Below are positions 63,901 to 64,000 of a stretch of DNA of 64,000 bases, piece after piece; position 1 is the first letter of the stretch, and each line of letters opens with the position of its first letter. The notes under the pieces were generated by a model. It made no database searches. It was not told the origin of the DNA and saw nothing but the letters and a program-made list of their open reading frames with translations. The position numbers and the translations under genes are program-made. The DNA comes from Pelargonium x hortorum (taxonomy: Eukaryota; Streptophyta; Magnoliopsida; Geraniales; Geraniaceae), in the NCBI GenBank assembly GCA_036897525.1, contig JAYMTJ010000007.1, positions 62,001 through 126,000 on the forward strand, written 5' to 3'.

Positions 63901-64000
63901 GAATCTTTATTCGAGCTTTCCTGGGTAGGCTTTATATGACGTGCAGAAAGAGTCCCAAGCACTGCTGTTTTTTTTGAACGTCCACTTTGTATAAATAAGG
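60961..64000. other. non-coding stretch, texture A
   Basis: AT-rich DNA with G/C clusters. It holds an 8-bp duplication at 61025-61040, an A12 run at 63086-63097 and a 16-bp AT palindrome at 63060-63075. About 62560-62990 is B-like. A 79-codon plus frame (62146-62385) is unrecognised. I see no gene. Confidence 0.6.
61025..61040 (+). repeat. 8-bp perfect tandem duplication
   Basis: AGCTAAAC occurs twice in tandem. Confidence 0.75.

Noticed and set aside
1-64000. CRISPR arrays, insertion sequences, LTR or other virus-like elements
   Set aside because: No regularly spaced repeats, no terminal repeats and no transposase-, polymerase- or capsid-like frames were seen.

Overview
No protein gene, rRNA or intact mobile element can be supported in this 64 kb window. 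It is AT-rich: hand-counted lines give about 32-37% G+C over most of it and 42-43% in a few patches. The longest uninterrupted reading frame is 111 codons, which is about what stop-codon frequency alone predicts for this much DNA on six frames. None of the frames encodes a protein I recognise. CpG is not obviously depleted, which argues against heavily methylated vertebrate DNA or RIP-mutated fungal DNA. The texture is strings of A/T words broken by short G-run/C-run clusters, many small tandem duplications, and several tRNA-shaped remnants of bacterial/organellar type. It most resembles the bloated intergenic space of an organelle genome (algal plastid, or plant, algal or fungal mitochondrion). 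This assignment is an inference with low confidence. Nuclear non-coding DNA, or an artificial or decayed sequence, cannot be excluded.

Layout. Two textures alternate. Texture A (about 1-11330, 13331-19290, 19581-23450, 24361-26390, 28461-29230, 30831-34680, 35121-38790, 39351-45480, 46991-47590, 48471-49080, 50231-59840, 60961-64000) is AT-rich and carries frequent G4+/C4+ runs, often paired as tiny hairpins. Texture B (about 11331-13330, 19291-19580, 23451-24360, 26391-28460, 29231-30830, 34681-35120, 38791-39350, 45481-46990, 47591-48470, 49081-50230, 59841-60960) has few such runs and is slightly richer in G+C. Its patches share short words with each other, for example a 12-mer found four times, only in B. 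B therefore looks like scattered, degraded pieces of one family or of foreign DNA, set in an A background. Boundaries were judged by eye and could be off by 100 bases or more.

Recognisable local items are: a tRNA-Cys(GCA)-like sequence at 42605-42675 (minus) and a tRNA-Glu-like one at 43157-43221 (minus), 481 bases apart; weaker tRNA-shaped pieces elsewhere; six 5-bp-unit microsatellites, including five copies of GGTTA (the TTAGG unit); about a dozen perfect 7-14 bp tandem duplications; several stem-loops; and a few dispersed exact repeats of 19-27 bp. There is no gene set here that acts together. The signal is the near-total absence of genes and the two-texture mosaic.
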